From contig NZ_DATBKY010000047.1 of NCBI RefSeq assembly GCF_036555685.1, positions 10,763-74,762 on the forward strand: a DNA stretch of 64,000 nt. The letters run 5' to 3'. Source of the DNA: Actinophytocola sp036555685 (GTDB lineage Bacteria > Actinomycetota > Actinomycetes > Mycobacteriales > Pseudonocardiaceae). Position 1 is the first letter of the stretch, and each line of letters begins with the position of its first letter. Below are positions 16,751 to 24,361 of this stretch, one piece after another. A program made the translations under genes and the position numbers. Under the pieces are notes generated by a model. It saw only the letters and a program-made list of their open reading frames with translations, was not told the origin of the DNA and did no database searches.

Positions 16751-17635
16751 ATGGATACGGTGCGTTGCTCGGCTCTGGCCGAGGCGATCGGGGAGCCGCT
16801 GGCCGGGACCGCCGCGACGGCCCGGTCGTGGCTGTGCGTGGAGCAGACAGGCCCGTGGGGGCGCGACGCGCTCGCCACGAGCCATCTGGACTCCGGCGTC
16901 TCCCGTGACCTCGCGGCGCTCGCCGCCGGCACGGGCGTGCGGATCGTCCTGATCCGCCGGCCCGGCAGCCACCCCGACCGGCACCGCCCGGTCCCCCGGC
17001 ACGTGTACCTCGCGCACACCGCGCCCGGCAACACGTGGCTGGAACGCACGATGGTCACCGACCCGAAGGCGCTGCTGGACCTCGACTTCACGCGTGCCGG
17101 TAACGGCGAGCCGGGCCTGCTCGGCGAGCGGGTCGCCGCTCCCCTGCTGCTGGTGTGCACCAACGGCCGCCGCGACGTGTGCTGCGCGCTGCGCGGCCGT
17201 CCGGTCGCGGCGGCGCTGGCCCGGCGGCACGGCGACGCGGTGTGGGAGAGCACGCACCTCGGCGGGCACCGCTTCGCGCCGACCGCGGTCCGCCTACCGA
17301 CGGGCTACTCCTACGGCCGGCTCGACGTGGACTTCGCCGCGGGTTTGCTCGGCCGAGCAAGTGTGGTCACCGACAACTGCCGTGGCCGGTCGACGTGGCC
17401 GGCGGCCGGCCAGGTGGCCGAGCTCGCGGTGCGTGCGCGCACCGGCGAGCAGGACCCGGACGCGCTGCGAGTCGCGGCGGTCGAGGGCGAGGTGGTCACC
17501 GTCGACCACGTGGACGGCCGGCAGTGGCGGGTCACCGTCACCGAACGGGAGATCGGCCCGCCACGGCCGGCGAGCTGCACCAAGGCCCCTACCCCGGCGA
17601 TCGCGCTCGAGGCTCTGGAGGTCCGGGCGAGCTAG
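16751..17635 (+). CDS. Sucrase/ferredoxin-like family protein
   Basis: A 294-residue protein of the sucrase/ferredoxin-like family, with a thioredoxin-like ferredoxin fold: CTNGRRDVCCALRGRP (probable cluster or thiol region) followed by STHLGGHRFAPTAV. Biochemical function in bacteria is not established despite the family name. An N-terminal Cys (MDTVRCSALAE) and CVEQTGPWGRDAL are also typical. ATG at 16751 is chosen because the conserved part begins there; the longer frame to 16628 adds an Arg/Gly-rich stretch that looks non-coding. It converges with the thioredoxin gene, overlapping by 4 bases. A redox role would suit the neighbour but is inference. Confidence 0.78.
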   Translation: MDTVRCSALAEAIGEPLAGTAATARSWLCVEQTGPWGRDALATSHLDSGVSRDLAALAAGTGVRIVLIRRPGSHPDRHRPVPRHVYLAHTAPGNTWLERTMVTDPKALLDLDFTRAGNGEPGLLGERVAAPLLLVCTNGRRDVCCALRGRPVAAALARRHGDAVWESTHLGGHRFAPTAVRLPTGYSYGRLDVDFAAGLLGRASVVTDNCRGRSTWPAAGQVAELAVRARTGEQDPDALRVAAVEGEVVTVDHVDGRQWRVTVTEREIGPPRPASCTKAPTPAIALEALEVRAS

Positions 17636-17973
17636 CGCAGTCCGAGCGCCTCGTCGAGGTCGGCGAGCACGCGGGACTTCGGACGCGCGCCGACGAACGT
17701 GCGGACCGGCTCGCCGTCGCGGAAGAGGATCATCGTGGGCAGCGAGAGCACCTGGTAGGCGGTCCCGGTGCGCGGGTTCTCGTCGTAGTTGATCTTGCGG
17801 ATGGCCAGGACGTCCGCGCGCTCCTCCGCGATCTCGGCGAGCACGGGTTCGATCATCTTGCACGGCGGGCACCACGTGGCCCAGAAGTCGACCAGGACGG
17901 GCTTGCCGCTGCGCAGCACCTCCTCGGCGAACGTCTCGTCGGTGACGGCGGCCAGGCTGGACGTGGTGGTCAC
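17632..17973 (-). CDS. Thioredoxin
   Basis: A 113-residue thioredoxin with the active site in DFWATWCPPCKMIEP. The usual Gly between the cysteines is Pro (WCPPC), a variant known among actinobacterial thioredoxins. The cis-Pro is in SLPTMILF and the C-terminal helix follows. Cytoplasmic disulfide reductase, presumably served by thioredoxin reductase encoded elsewhere. GTG at 17973 has AAGGAGC upstream (17979-17985). The start overlaps the stop of the merR gene (GTGA), so the two are translationally coupled and the MerR protein likely controls it. Confidence 0.93.
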   Translation of the reverse strand: MTTTSSLAAVTDETFAEEVLRSGKPVLVDFWATWCPPCKMIEPVLAEIAEERADVLAIRKINYDENPRTGTAYQVLSLPTMILFRDGEPVRTFVGARPKSRVLADLDEALGLR

Positions 17974-18389
17974 GGAAGCTCCTTGCTCGGGTAGGCAACT
18001 GTGCACGGGTCGGCGACGAAACCCGGCCCGTCGTCGTGCCGGGCGAGCGCGTCGGCGAGCTTGCCGTGCAGTTCGGCGCGAATGGCACCGAGCCGCTCCA
18101 GGCAGGCGTCGACCTCGGCCAGCTTGCGCCGGTACACCTCGATCGAGTCGCCGCAGGCGTCGCCCGTCGAGTGCCCGGCACGCAGGCACTCGACGAACGG
18201 CCGGGTGTCGTCGAGGGTCAGGCCGATGTCCTGCAGCGTCCGGATCTCGGCGACCAGGCGCAGGTCGTCCTCGCCGTACTCGCGATAGCCGTTCGCCGAG
18301 CGCTGTGCCGTGAGCAGTCCCTGGGACTCGTAGAACCGCAGCGCGCGGGTGGTGGTGCCGGCGCGGCGGGCGAGCTCACCGATTCGCAT
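17970..18389 (-). CDS. MerR-family transcriptional regulator
   Basis: A 139-residue MerR protein: N-terminal winged helix-turn-helix (MRIGELARRAGTTTRALRFY, then GYREYGEDDL), a dimerisation coiled coil (YRRKLAEVDACLERLG) and a short C-terminal tail. Cysteines at VECLRAG, GDACGDS, VDACLERL and ADPCTVA could sense metal or thiol oxidation, which would suit control of the coupled thioredoxin gene; this is inference. ATG at 18389. A perfect palindrome at 18407-18422 lies directly upstream, where an autoregulating MerR protein would bind. Confidence 0.88.
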   Translation of the reverse strand: MRIGELARRAGTTTRALRFYESQGLLTAQRSANGYREYGEDDLRLVAEIRTLQDIGLTLDDTRPFVECLRAGHSTGDACGDSIEVYRRKLAEVDACLERLGAIRAELHGKLADALARHDDGPGFVADPCTVAYPSKELP

Positions 18390-18406
18390 ACACCCGAGCG
18401 TAAACA

Positions 18407-18422
18407 TTGACGCGCGCGTCAA
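18407..18422. promoter_or_regulatory. Palindromic MerR operator candidate
   Basis: ttgacgcgcgcgtcaa is a perfect 16-base palindrome, 18 bases upstream of the merR ATG. It contains a TTGAC -35-like hexamer on the minus strand, with TACGCT as a possible -10 about 14 bases on. Placement inside the promoter is what MerR-family proteins require. No second copy was noticed in the window. Confidence 0.55.
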
Positions 18423-18481
18423 GGCAAACCTCGTGCGCGGGGCGACCGTCGAACACGGTGAGCGGGCGCCGGCGGCAGCGG

Positions 18482-18817
18482 TCAGCCGGTCCAGAACGGG
18501 CGGACCTCGACCATGCCGAGCCTGGCCATCGGGTGCTTGGCGGCGACCTCGACCGCCTCGTCGAGGTTCGCGCACTCGACGATGTCGAAGCCGCCCATTT
18601 GTTCCTTGGTCTCGGCGAACGGACCGTCGGTCACGAGCGTCTCGTCACCGCGCACGCGCACGGTCGTCGCGTCGCTCGCCGCCCGGACGCGGTTGCCGGT
18701 CAGCCGGATCCCGCGGCGGGTCATCTCGTCAACCCACGGCCGGGCGTCGAGCTCCGCCGGGTCGTAATCGTCCGGGTCGAAGTGGCCTTCGGTGCAGATC
18801 AGCAGCAGGTACTTCAT
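18482..18817 (-). CDS. YCII-related (DGPF) domain protein
   Basis: A 111-residue protein of the YciI/DGPF family: starts MKYLLLICTEG, carries the eponymous TDGPFAETKEQMGGFDIVEC and the C-terminal MVEVRPFW. These small dimeric ferredoxin-fold proteins are widespread and usually encoded near sigma factors or with no clear partner; the biochemical role is unknown. The ATG at 18817 is preceded by GGAGGAACC. It is a monocistronic-looking unit between the merR gene and the SPFH terminator. Confidence 0.88.
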   Translation of the reverse strand: MKYLLLICTEGHFDPDDYDPAELDARPWVDEMTRRGIRLTGNRVRAASDATTVRVRGDETLVTDGPFAETKEQMGGFDIVECANLDEAVEVAAKHPMARLGMVEVRPFWTG

Positions 18818-18881
18818 GGTTCCTCCGCTTCCTCGTCTACACCTACCCGACGAACGGCGACCACGCGTATCTACCGGTACG

Positions 18882-18916
18882 AAAAATCGGCGCCCCCGCG
18901 AACACGGGGCGCCGAT
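18882..18916 (-). terminator. Rho-independent terminator of the SPFH gene
   Basis: Perfect 11-base arms atcggcgcccc (18886-18896) and ggggcgccgat (18906-18916) with a 9-base loop. Read on the minus strand the stem is followed by five T (18886-18882). It lies 12 bases after the SPFH stop. This is the clearest intrinsic terminator in the window. Confidence 0.85.
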
Positions 18917-18927
18917 CGTGGTGTCGC

Positions 18928-20295
18928 TCAGTACCGGGGCGGGTCCTCGTCCGACAGTTCGGTCGACTCCGACCCACCCGACCGGCCCGGACCGGCCGGC
19001 CGCGGCGGGGCCGGCGGCCGGGTCGGCGGAGGCGTCGACGTGTCGGGCGCGGGTGCCGGTGGAGTGACCGAAGGTGGCACGGACGGCGGACCCGGCGGCA
19101 CCGACGGTGGCACCGTGGGCGGAGCCGGGGTCGGCGGTACGTCGGGCGTGGCCGACGGCGCGATGGCCGGCCGCACCGGCGAGGCCGACGGCGCGAACGG
19201 GCTCGGCACCTCCTGGCGTGCGACCGCCTCGGCCTCGCGCACCGCCTCGGCGACCTTCGGGTCGCTCGCGGTGTCGAACCAGCTCTTGATCTCGTCCTCG
19301 TCCTCGTCCTTGTACGCGGGTGGCTCGTAGGCGGGTGGCTCGTAGCGGAACACGCCGTCGTCACCAGGCGCGCCCAGCGCCTTGGCGAAGCCCTCGAGGG
19401 CCTTGCCGAAGTCGTTGGGCAGCATCCACACCTTGTTCGCGTCGCCCTGCGCCATCTGCGGGAGCGTCTGCAGGTACTGGTAGGCCAGCACCTCCGGGGT
19501 CGGCTTGCCGGCCTTGATCGCGTCGAACACCTTCTCGATGGCCTTCGCCTGGCCCTGCGCCTGCAGGTACCGGGCCGCACGCTCACCCTGGGCGCGCAGG
19601 ATCCGGGACTGCCGCTCCCCCTCGGAGGCGAGGATCGCGGCCTGCTTCGCGCCCTCGGCGGACAGGATCTGGCTCTGCTTCTGCCCCTCGGCGGTCTTGA
19701 TGGCCGCCTCCCTGGTGCCCTCCGCGGTGAGGATCATGGCGCGCTTCTCGCGGTCCGCGCGCATCTGCTTCTCCATGGAGTCCTGAATGGACGGTGGCGG
19801 GTCGATGGCCTTCAGCTCGACGCGGGCGACCCGGATGCCCCACCGGCCGGTCGCCTCGTCGAGCACGCCGCGCAGCTGCCCGTTGATCGAGTCGCGGGAG
19901 GTCAGGGTCTCCTCCAGGCTCATGCCACCGACCACGTTGCGCAGCGTGGTGGTGGTCAGCTGCTCGACGCCCACGATGTAGTCGGAGATCTCGTACACCG
20001 CGTCGCGCGGGTTGGTCACCTGGAAGTACACGACGGTGTCGATCGACACGGTCAGGTTGTCCTGGGTGATCACCGGCTGCGGCGGGAACGAGACCACCTG
20101 CTCGCGGCGGTCGATGCGAGCCCGTACCCGGTCGAGGAACGGCACGAGGAAGTTCAGGCCGGGCTCGGCCACCGAACGGAACCTGCCCAGCCGCTCGATC
20201 ACCGCGGACTGCGCCTGCGGGATCACCAGGATCGACTTCACCACGATCGTGACGACGAACAGCACCACGATCACGACGATGATGAGGATGGTCAA
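18928..20295 (-). CDS. SPFH/Band 7 (stomatin-like, QmcA-type) membrane protein
   Basis: A 455-residue membrane-scaffold protein. Residues 1-25 form one hydrophobic anchor (TILIIVVIVVLFVVTIVV). The SPFH domain spans about 25-190 (VIPQAQSAVIERLGRF, then EPGLNFLVPFLDRV), followed by an Ala/Glu/Gln coiled coil (EGQKQSQILSAEGAKQAAIL). The last 150 residues are a low-complexity Pro/Ala/Ser-rich tail ending SDEDPPRY, longer than in E. coli QmcA. The start is TTG at 20295 with GGAGG upstream. SPFH proteins form oligomeric lipid microdomains. It follows the NfeD gene, the usual partner, after 144 bases. The exact role is unknown. Confidence 0.9.
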   Translation of the reverse strand: MTILIIVVIVVLFVVTIVVKSILVIPQAQSAVIERLGRFRSVAEPGLNFLVPFLDRVRARIDRREQVVSFPPQPVITQDNLTVSIDTVVYFQVTNPRDAVYEISDYIVGVEQLTTTTLRNVVGGMSLEETLTSRDSINGQLRGVLDEATGRWGIRVARVELKAIDPPPSIQDSMEKQMRADREKRAMILTAEGTREAAIKTAEGQKQSQILSAEGAKQAAILASEGERQSRILRAQGERAARYLQAQGQAKAIEKVFDAIKAGKPTPEVLAYQYLQTLPQMAQGDANKVWMLPNDFGKALEGFAKALGAPGDDGVFRYEPPAYEPPAYKDEDEDEIKSWFDTASDPKVAEAVREAEAVARQEVPSPFAPSASPVRPAIAPSATPDVPPTPAPPTVPPSVPPGPPSVPPSVTPPAPAPDTSTPPPTRPPAPPRPAGPGRSGGSESTELSDEDPPRY

Positions 20296-20439
20296 CGTGC
20301 CTCCACTCCGGCTCGGGTCGGCGCCTCCTGGTCGGCGCGCTGGAAGTAGATCACAAGATCGTCCCGAACCTGCTCATGCGAGCGCCGCGTCCACCGAGAA
20401 GATGGCCGCGATCACCTGAATGCCGTCTCACTCGCGCGA

Positions 20440-20868
20440 TCACTCGCCTTCCGAGAGCACGACGGCGGTGGCGCCCGAGATCTCCACGATCGTCACCTCG
20501 GCGCCGGGCGAGATCTCCTTCTTGTCGTCGAACGCACGGGCCGACCAGAGGTCGCCGTCGAGCCGTACCTGGCCGCCGTGCTGGTTGACCGTCGAGACCG
20601 CGACGGCCTTGCGGCCGATCAGCGCGTCCGCGTTGGTGTGCACGAGGTCGCCGTGCAGCCTGCGCTTGAGCCATGGTCTGGCGAAGGTGACGAGCCCGAT
20701 GGACACGACGGCGAAGACCACCGCGGCGATGATCGTGTTCCCGAAGATCCAGTCGGCGGCCGCAGCGAACAGCGCGCCGACGCCGACCATCAGCAGGAAG
20801 AAGTCTCCGGACAGGACCTCGGCGGCGATCAGCGCGATGCCCCCGATGAGCCATAGCAGCGCGGCCAT
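20440..20868 (-). CDS. NfeD-family membrane protein
   Basis: A 142-residue short NfeD protein: three or four hydrophobic helices in residues 1-65 (LLWLIGGIALIAAEVL, FFLLMVGVGALFAAAADWIFG, TIIAAVVFAVVSIGLV), then a cytosolic OB-fold domain (ALIGRKAVAVSTVNQHGGQVRLDG, then GAEVTIVEISGATAVVL). Short NfeD proteins are typically encoded with SPFH proteins and are thought to assist them; the SPFH gene follows on the same strand. ATG at 20868. Co-transcription is likely although the 144-base gap could hold a second promoter. Confidence 0.9.
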   Translation of the reverse strand: MAALLWLIGGIALIAAEVLSGDFFLLMVGVGALFAAAADWIFGNTIIAAVVFAVVSIGLVTFARPWLKRRLHGDLVHTNADALIGRKAVAVSTVNQHGGQVRLDGDLWSARAFDDKKEISPGAEVTIVEISGATAVVLSEGE

Positions 20869-20903
20869 GCCCCAATGATCTCAGAGTCCGGGCCTTACGG
20901 TCA

Positions 20904-21716
20904 CTACTCCTCACCGGTCGTGACGAAGTCGATGAGCCGCTCGACGGCGCCGATGAGGGGTGTCTCCAGGTCTTTGTAGCTGCGCACGCGGGAGAGCACG
21001 CGGCGCCAGCCGTCGGCCGGATCGCCCCAGCCCAGCGCCTCGCACACGCCTTCCTTCCACGGCAGTCCGCGCGGCACGACCGGCCACGCGGCGATGCCGA
21101 CGGCCGCCGGCCGGACCGCCTGCCAGATGTCCACGTACGGGTGACCCGTGACGAGCACGTGCGGGTCGCGCACGCCGTCGACGATGCGGGACTCCTTGCT
21201 GCCGGCGACGAGGTGGTCGACGAGCACGCCGAGCCGGCGGCCCGGCCCGGTGCCGAACTCCGCGACACGGCCGGGCAGGTCGTCGACGCCGTGCAGCGGC
21301 TCGACCACGACGCCCTCGACGCGCAGGTCGTGTCCCCACACCCGCTCGACGAGCTCGGCGTCGTGGATGCCCTCGACCCACAGCCTGCTGTCCCGCGCGG
21401 TGCGTGCCTGGTGGCCCTCGACGCGGACCGAGCCGGACGCGGAGACCGCCGTCTTCCGCGCCGGGGCGGGCGCGGGCCGGGTGAGGGTGACGGGCTTGCC
21501 GTCGACGAGGAACCCTGCCGGGGTGAGCGGGAACAGCCGGTGCCGGCCGTGCCGGTCCTCGAGGACGACGTGACCGTGCTCGAAGCGGGTGACCGCGCCG
21601 CAGAAGCCGCTCGCCGGGTCCTCCACGACGAGGCCTAGTTCGGCCACCACCTCGGGCACCGCCCGCCGGTTCGGCTTGCGGGCGAGGACGTCGTGGCCGT
21701 ACCGGTCGAAGCTCAC
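20904..21716 (-). CDS. DUF3097-family protein
   Basis: A 270-residue actinobacterial conserved protein matching DUF3097 by overall pattern: SFDRYGHDVLA start, a Toprim-like core (RLWVEGIHDAELVERVWGHDL, then VDHLVAGSKESRI and HVLVTGHPYVDIWQAV) and a C-terminal RSYKDLETPLIGAVERLIDFV. The WVEGxxDAELVE and DHLVxGSKE motifs resemble the acidic Toprim signature, so nucleic-acid or phosphate chemistry is possible, but no function has been shown to my knowledge. GTG at 21716 is chosen because the conserved part begins there; the frame upstream is non-coding. It is divergent from the sigma factor gene. Confidence 0.85.
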   Translation of the reverse strand: MSFDRYGHDVLARKPNRRAVPEVVAELGLVVEDPASGFCGAVTRFEHGHVVLEDRHGRHRLFPLTPAGFLVDGKPVTLTRPAPAPARKTAVSASGSVRVEGHQARTARDSRLWVEGIHDAELVERVWGHDLRVEGVVVEPLHGVDDLPGRVAEFGTGPGRRLGVLVDHLVAGSKESRIVDGVRDPHVLVTGHPYVDIWQAVRPAAVGIAAWPVVPRGLPWKEGVCEALGWGDPADGWRRVLSRVRSYKDLETPLIGAVERLIDFVTTGEE

Positions 21717-21797
21717 GGCCGCGACCCTACTGATCTTTCGCGGGAAACTTCGGCACGCGCCCGTCGGAGTGTCGGTCTCCCGGACGACTATGTCGGT

Positions 21798-22319
21798 GTG
21801 AGCACCCCAGGGGTGGCGCCCGATCCGGCACTCGGGTTGCTGGAGCTGTACGACGAGGCGTTGCCGCACGTCTACGGCTACCTGCTGGCCCGCTGCGGGG
21901 ACGTGCCGCTCGCCGAGGACCTCACCGCCGAGGCGTTCCTCGCCGCCGTGCACGCGGTACGCAAGCCGGACGCGGCCGAGCCGTCCGTCGCGTGGCTGAT
22001 CGGCGTCGCCCGGCACAAGCTCGCCGACCACTGGCGCCGCGTCGAGCGCGAGCAGCGCGGCATGCGGCTGCTGGACGGCGAGCTGGACACGGTCGAGGAC
22101 CCGTGGGACGTCGCGGTGGACAAGATCCGCGCCCGCCAGGTCCTCGACGAGCTCGGCCCGCACCACCGGGCCGCGCTCACCCTGCGCTACCTCGACGGGC
22201 TGCCGGTCCCCGAGGTTGCCCGTCACCTCGACCGCACCGTGCACGCCACCGAGGCGCTGCTGGTGCGTGCCCGCGGCGCGTTCCGCCGCCGCTACGCCGG
22301 AGAGGAGGGCTCGTCATGA
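21798..22319 (+). CDS. ECF-type RNA polymerase sigma factor
   Basis: A 173-residue sigma factor: region 2 at about 10-75 (LYDEALPHVYGYLLARCGD, then AEDLTAEAFLAAV and VAWLIGVARHKLADHWRR), and region 4 at about 110-165 (HRAALTLRYLDGLPVPEVARHL, then HATEALLVRARGAFRRRY). GTG at 21798 is preferred; the gene may be leaderless as no ribosome binding site is seen. Its stop overlaps the start of the next gene (ATGA). Such coupled genes usually encode the cognate anti-sigma factor, but here the partner is a VOC-domain protein. Confidence 0.87.
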   Translation: MSTPGVAPDPALGLLELYDEALPHVYGYLLARCGDVPLAEDLTAEAFLAAVHAVRKPDAAEPSVAWLIGVARHKLADHWRRVEREQRGMRLLDGELDTVEDPWDVAVDKIRARQVLDELGPHHRAALTLRYLDGLPVPEVARHLDRTVHATEALLVRARGAFRRRYAGEEGSS

Positions 22320-23224
22320 CCGATCCGTTCGACGTGCTGCGCGAGCCCGTCACGCCGGCCGACCCCGACCCGGCCTTCGCCGCGCGGCTGCGGGAGCGGC
22401 TGACCCGCGCCGTGTTCGACCAGACAGGAGCAGACATGACTTCCCAGCTCACCCCGTCCGTCCAGCGCCAGGCGGCCTGGCCCGCGGCCCTCACCCCGTA
22501 CATCGTCGTCGCCGACGCCCGCCGCGCGCTCGACTGGTATGTCGAGGTGCTCGGCGCCGAGCCGCGCGGCGAGATGTGGGTCAACGACGACAACACGGTC
22601 GGGCACGCCGAGGTCGGCATCGGCGACGGCGTGCTGATGTTCTCCGAGCGGTCCGAGCTGTGGCCCGACGTGCCCGTGCGCGCGCCGGACTCCCCGACCG
22701 AGTTCAGCCACACGCTGCACCTGCAGGTCGCCGACGTGGACGCGACGACCGAGCTGGCCCGCGCGCGCGGGGCGACCGTGGAACGCGAGCCGGCCGACCA
22801 GCCGTACGGGCGCGGCTCGGTGATCGTCGACCCGTTCGGTCACCGCTGGATCCTGCTGCGCCCGCCGGCCTGGGCCACCCGGTTCCGCCAGGGCGACGTC
22901 GCCCGCGTGACGATGATCGCCGAGGACTCCGACCGCGCGCGGGCGTTCTACGAGGCCGTCCTGCAGGTGCCGTTCACGCCGGGCAGCCAGCCGGGCGCGT
23001 GGCGGTCGGACGACACGACCCCGCCGATGGGCGTGTGGTCGCCCGAGGACGTCGAGCCGCAGATCCAGCTCTGCTACCGGGTCGACGACCTCGACGCCGC
23101 GCTCGACCGGGTGCGGGCCGCGGGCGGGATCGCCGGCACCGCCGAGCGGCGGCCGTACGGGCTGAAGGCGGAGTGCGAGGACGACCAGGGCGTGCGGTTC
23201 GAGCTCTGGCAGCCCGCGAACTGA
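22316..23224 (+). CDS. Double VOC-domain protein with sigma-partner-like N-terminus
   Basis: A 302-residue protein translationally coupled to the sigma factor. Residues 1-40 (DPFDVLREPVTPADPDP, ARLRERLTRAV) form a short charged segment of the kind seen at the start of ECF-sigma partner proteins. Two VOC domains follow, at about 60-180 (YIVVADARRALDWYVEVLGA ... DPFGHRWILLRPP) and about 190-300 (RVTMIAEDSDRARAFYEAVL ... RFELWQPAN). An internal ATG at 22437 could make a version without the N-terminal segment. There is no membrane helix. A ligand-sensing regulator of the sigma factor or an enzyme in its regulon are both possible. Confidence 0.75.
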   Translation: MTDPFDVLREPVTPADPDPAFAARLRERLTRAVFDQTGADMTSQLTPSVQRQAAWPAALTPYIVVADARRALDWYVEVLGAEPRGEMWVNDDNTVGHAEVGIGDGVLMFSERSELWPDVPVRAPDSPTEFSHTLHLQVADVDATTELARARGATVEREPADQPYGRGSVIVDPFGHRWILLRPPAWATRFRQGDVARVTMIAEDSDRARAFYEAVLQVPFTPGSQPGAWRSDDTTPPMGVWSPEDVEPQIQLCYRVDDLDAALDRVRAAGGIAGTAERRPYGLKAECEDDQGVRFELWQPAN

Positions 23225-23271
23225 ACCGGCACCGGCACCGCGGCGCGGCCGCAGAGGCCGAGGGGCATCGC

Positions 23272-23319
23272 GGCCGGGCCCGTCCCGCCCGGGGTGGGGG
23301 TCGCGGGACGGGCCCGGCC
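23272..23319. terminator. Strong bidirectional hairpin
   Basis: Perfect 17-base arms, ggccgggcccgtcccgc (23272-23288) and gcgggacgggcccggcc (23303-23319), with a 14-base loop. It lies between the stops of the VOC gene (23224) and the convergent WYL regulator (23336). No T-run is present, as is common in high-GC actinobacteria. Confidence 0.8.
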
Positions 23320-23335
23320 CGTGCGCACGGCGACG

Positions 23336-24298
23336 TCACGAGGACGACGCGGCCGCCCGGCCGAACAACCCGGCCAGGACGTGGACCTGCTCGACGAGCT
23401 CAGGTGGCGAGAGCACCTCGAACTCGAAGCCGATCTGGGCGACGTAGACGGGGAACTCGGCCAGCGACGGGCCGCCGACGTGCAGCAGGCAGCTGCGCTC
23501 GTCGACGGCCTCCACCAGGCCGGCCGCCGGCGGGACCCGCTCGGCGGCGACCTCGGCGGGCGCGTGCAGGCGGATCGTGGCCTGATAGCGGTAGGGCGAG
23601 CTGGAGATCGCGCGGGAGATGTAGCCGGCGACGTCCTCGTCGGGTGGGTCGCGGGGCGGGAACCGCGGGCCGGGCGAGGGCGTGCCGGCGATCCGGTCCA
23701 CCCGGAACGTGCGCCACCCGGCCGGCTCGCGGTCCCACGCGAGCAGGTACCAGCGGCGGCCCGTGCACGCGAGGCGTACCGGCTCGACCAGCCGCCTGCT
23801 CTGCGTCCCGTCCGCGCGGACGTAGCGCAGCCGCAGCGACTCGCGGTCGCGGCACGCGCCGGCCAGCACCGCCAGCAGACCCGGGTCGACGGTCGGGCCG
23901 CGGGCGGCGAGCGACACGGTCGCCGATCCCAGCGCGGCCACCCGGCGGCGCAGGCGCGAGGGCAGCACCTGCTCGAGCTTCGCGAGCGCGCGGACCGACG
24001 TCTCCTCGATGCCGGCCACCGTGCCGTTCGCCGCGGTGCGCAGGCCGACGGCGACCGCGACGGCCTCGTCGTCGTCCAGCAGCAGCGGGGGCATCGCCGC
24101 GCCGGCCTCGAGCCGGTAGCCGCCCGCGGCGCCGGGCGTCGCGGTGACCGGGTAGCCGAGGTCGCGCAGCCGGTCGACGTCGCGGCGCACGGTCCGCAGC
24201 GTGACGCCGAGCCGGTCGGCGAGCTCGCCGCCGGTCCAGTCGCGGTGAGCCTGCAGCAACGACAGCAGCTTCAGCAGCCGTCCGGAGGTCTCCCACAC
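23336..24298 (-). CDS. WYL-domain regulator of cassette A
   Basis: A 320-residue YafY-type regulator: helix-turn-helix at residues 5-60 (WTGGELADRLGVTLRTVRRDVDRL), WYL core at about 140-220 (SLRLRYVRADG, then GRRWYLLAWDREPAGWRTFRVDRI) and a C-terminal WCX-like domain. GTG at 24298 is chosen because it aligns with the start of the close relative at 35324 (VWETSGRLLKLLSLL against MLDTSARLLRLLSLL). The longer start at 24331 would lie inside the operator palindrome. Divergent from the epoxide hydrolase gene. WYL regulators of this architecture often respond to DNA damage (PafBC, DriD). Confidence 0.88.
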   Translation of the reverse strand: MWETSGRLLKLLSLLQAHRDWTGGELADRLGVTLRTVRRDVDRLRDLGYPVTATPGAAGGYRLEAGAAMPPLLLDDDEAVAVAVGLRTAANGTVAGIEETSVRALAKLEQVLPSRLRRRVAALGSATVSLAARGPTVDPGLLAVLAGACRDRESLRLRYVRADGTQSRRLVEPVRLACTGRRWYLLAWDREPAGWRTFRVDRIAGTPSPGPRFPPRDPPDEDVAGYISRAISSSPYRYQATIRLHAPAEVAAERVPPAAGLVEAVDERSCLLHVGGPSLAEFPVYVAQIGFEFEVLSPPELVEQVHVLAGLFGRAAASSS

Positions 24299-24316
24299 GT
24301 CTCGAATTCTCGCACG

Positions 24317-24343
24317 CATTGGTGACAACATCTGTCACCAATG
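24317..24343. promoter_or_regulatory. Operator palindrome of cassette A
   Basis: Perfect 11-base arms cattggtgaca (24317-24327) and tgtcaccaatg (24333-24343) with a 5-base spacer, centred between the divergent regulator and hydrolase genes. A related but imperfect site with the half-site attggtgrca lies at the same place in cassette B (35303-35325). It is most simply read as the binding site of the WYL regulator. Confidence 0.8.
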
Positions 24344-24361
24344 GTCCGTAGCGTCGGGAGC

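Noticed and set aside
24299..24331. Longer start for the cassette A WYL regulator at ATG 24331
   Set aside because: It would place the operator palindrome inside the gene, and the relative at 35324 begins at the residue matching GTG 24298.
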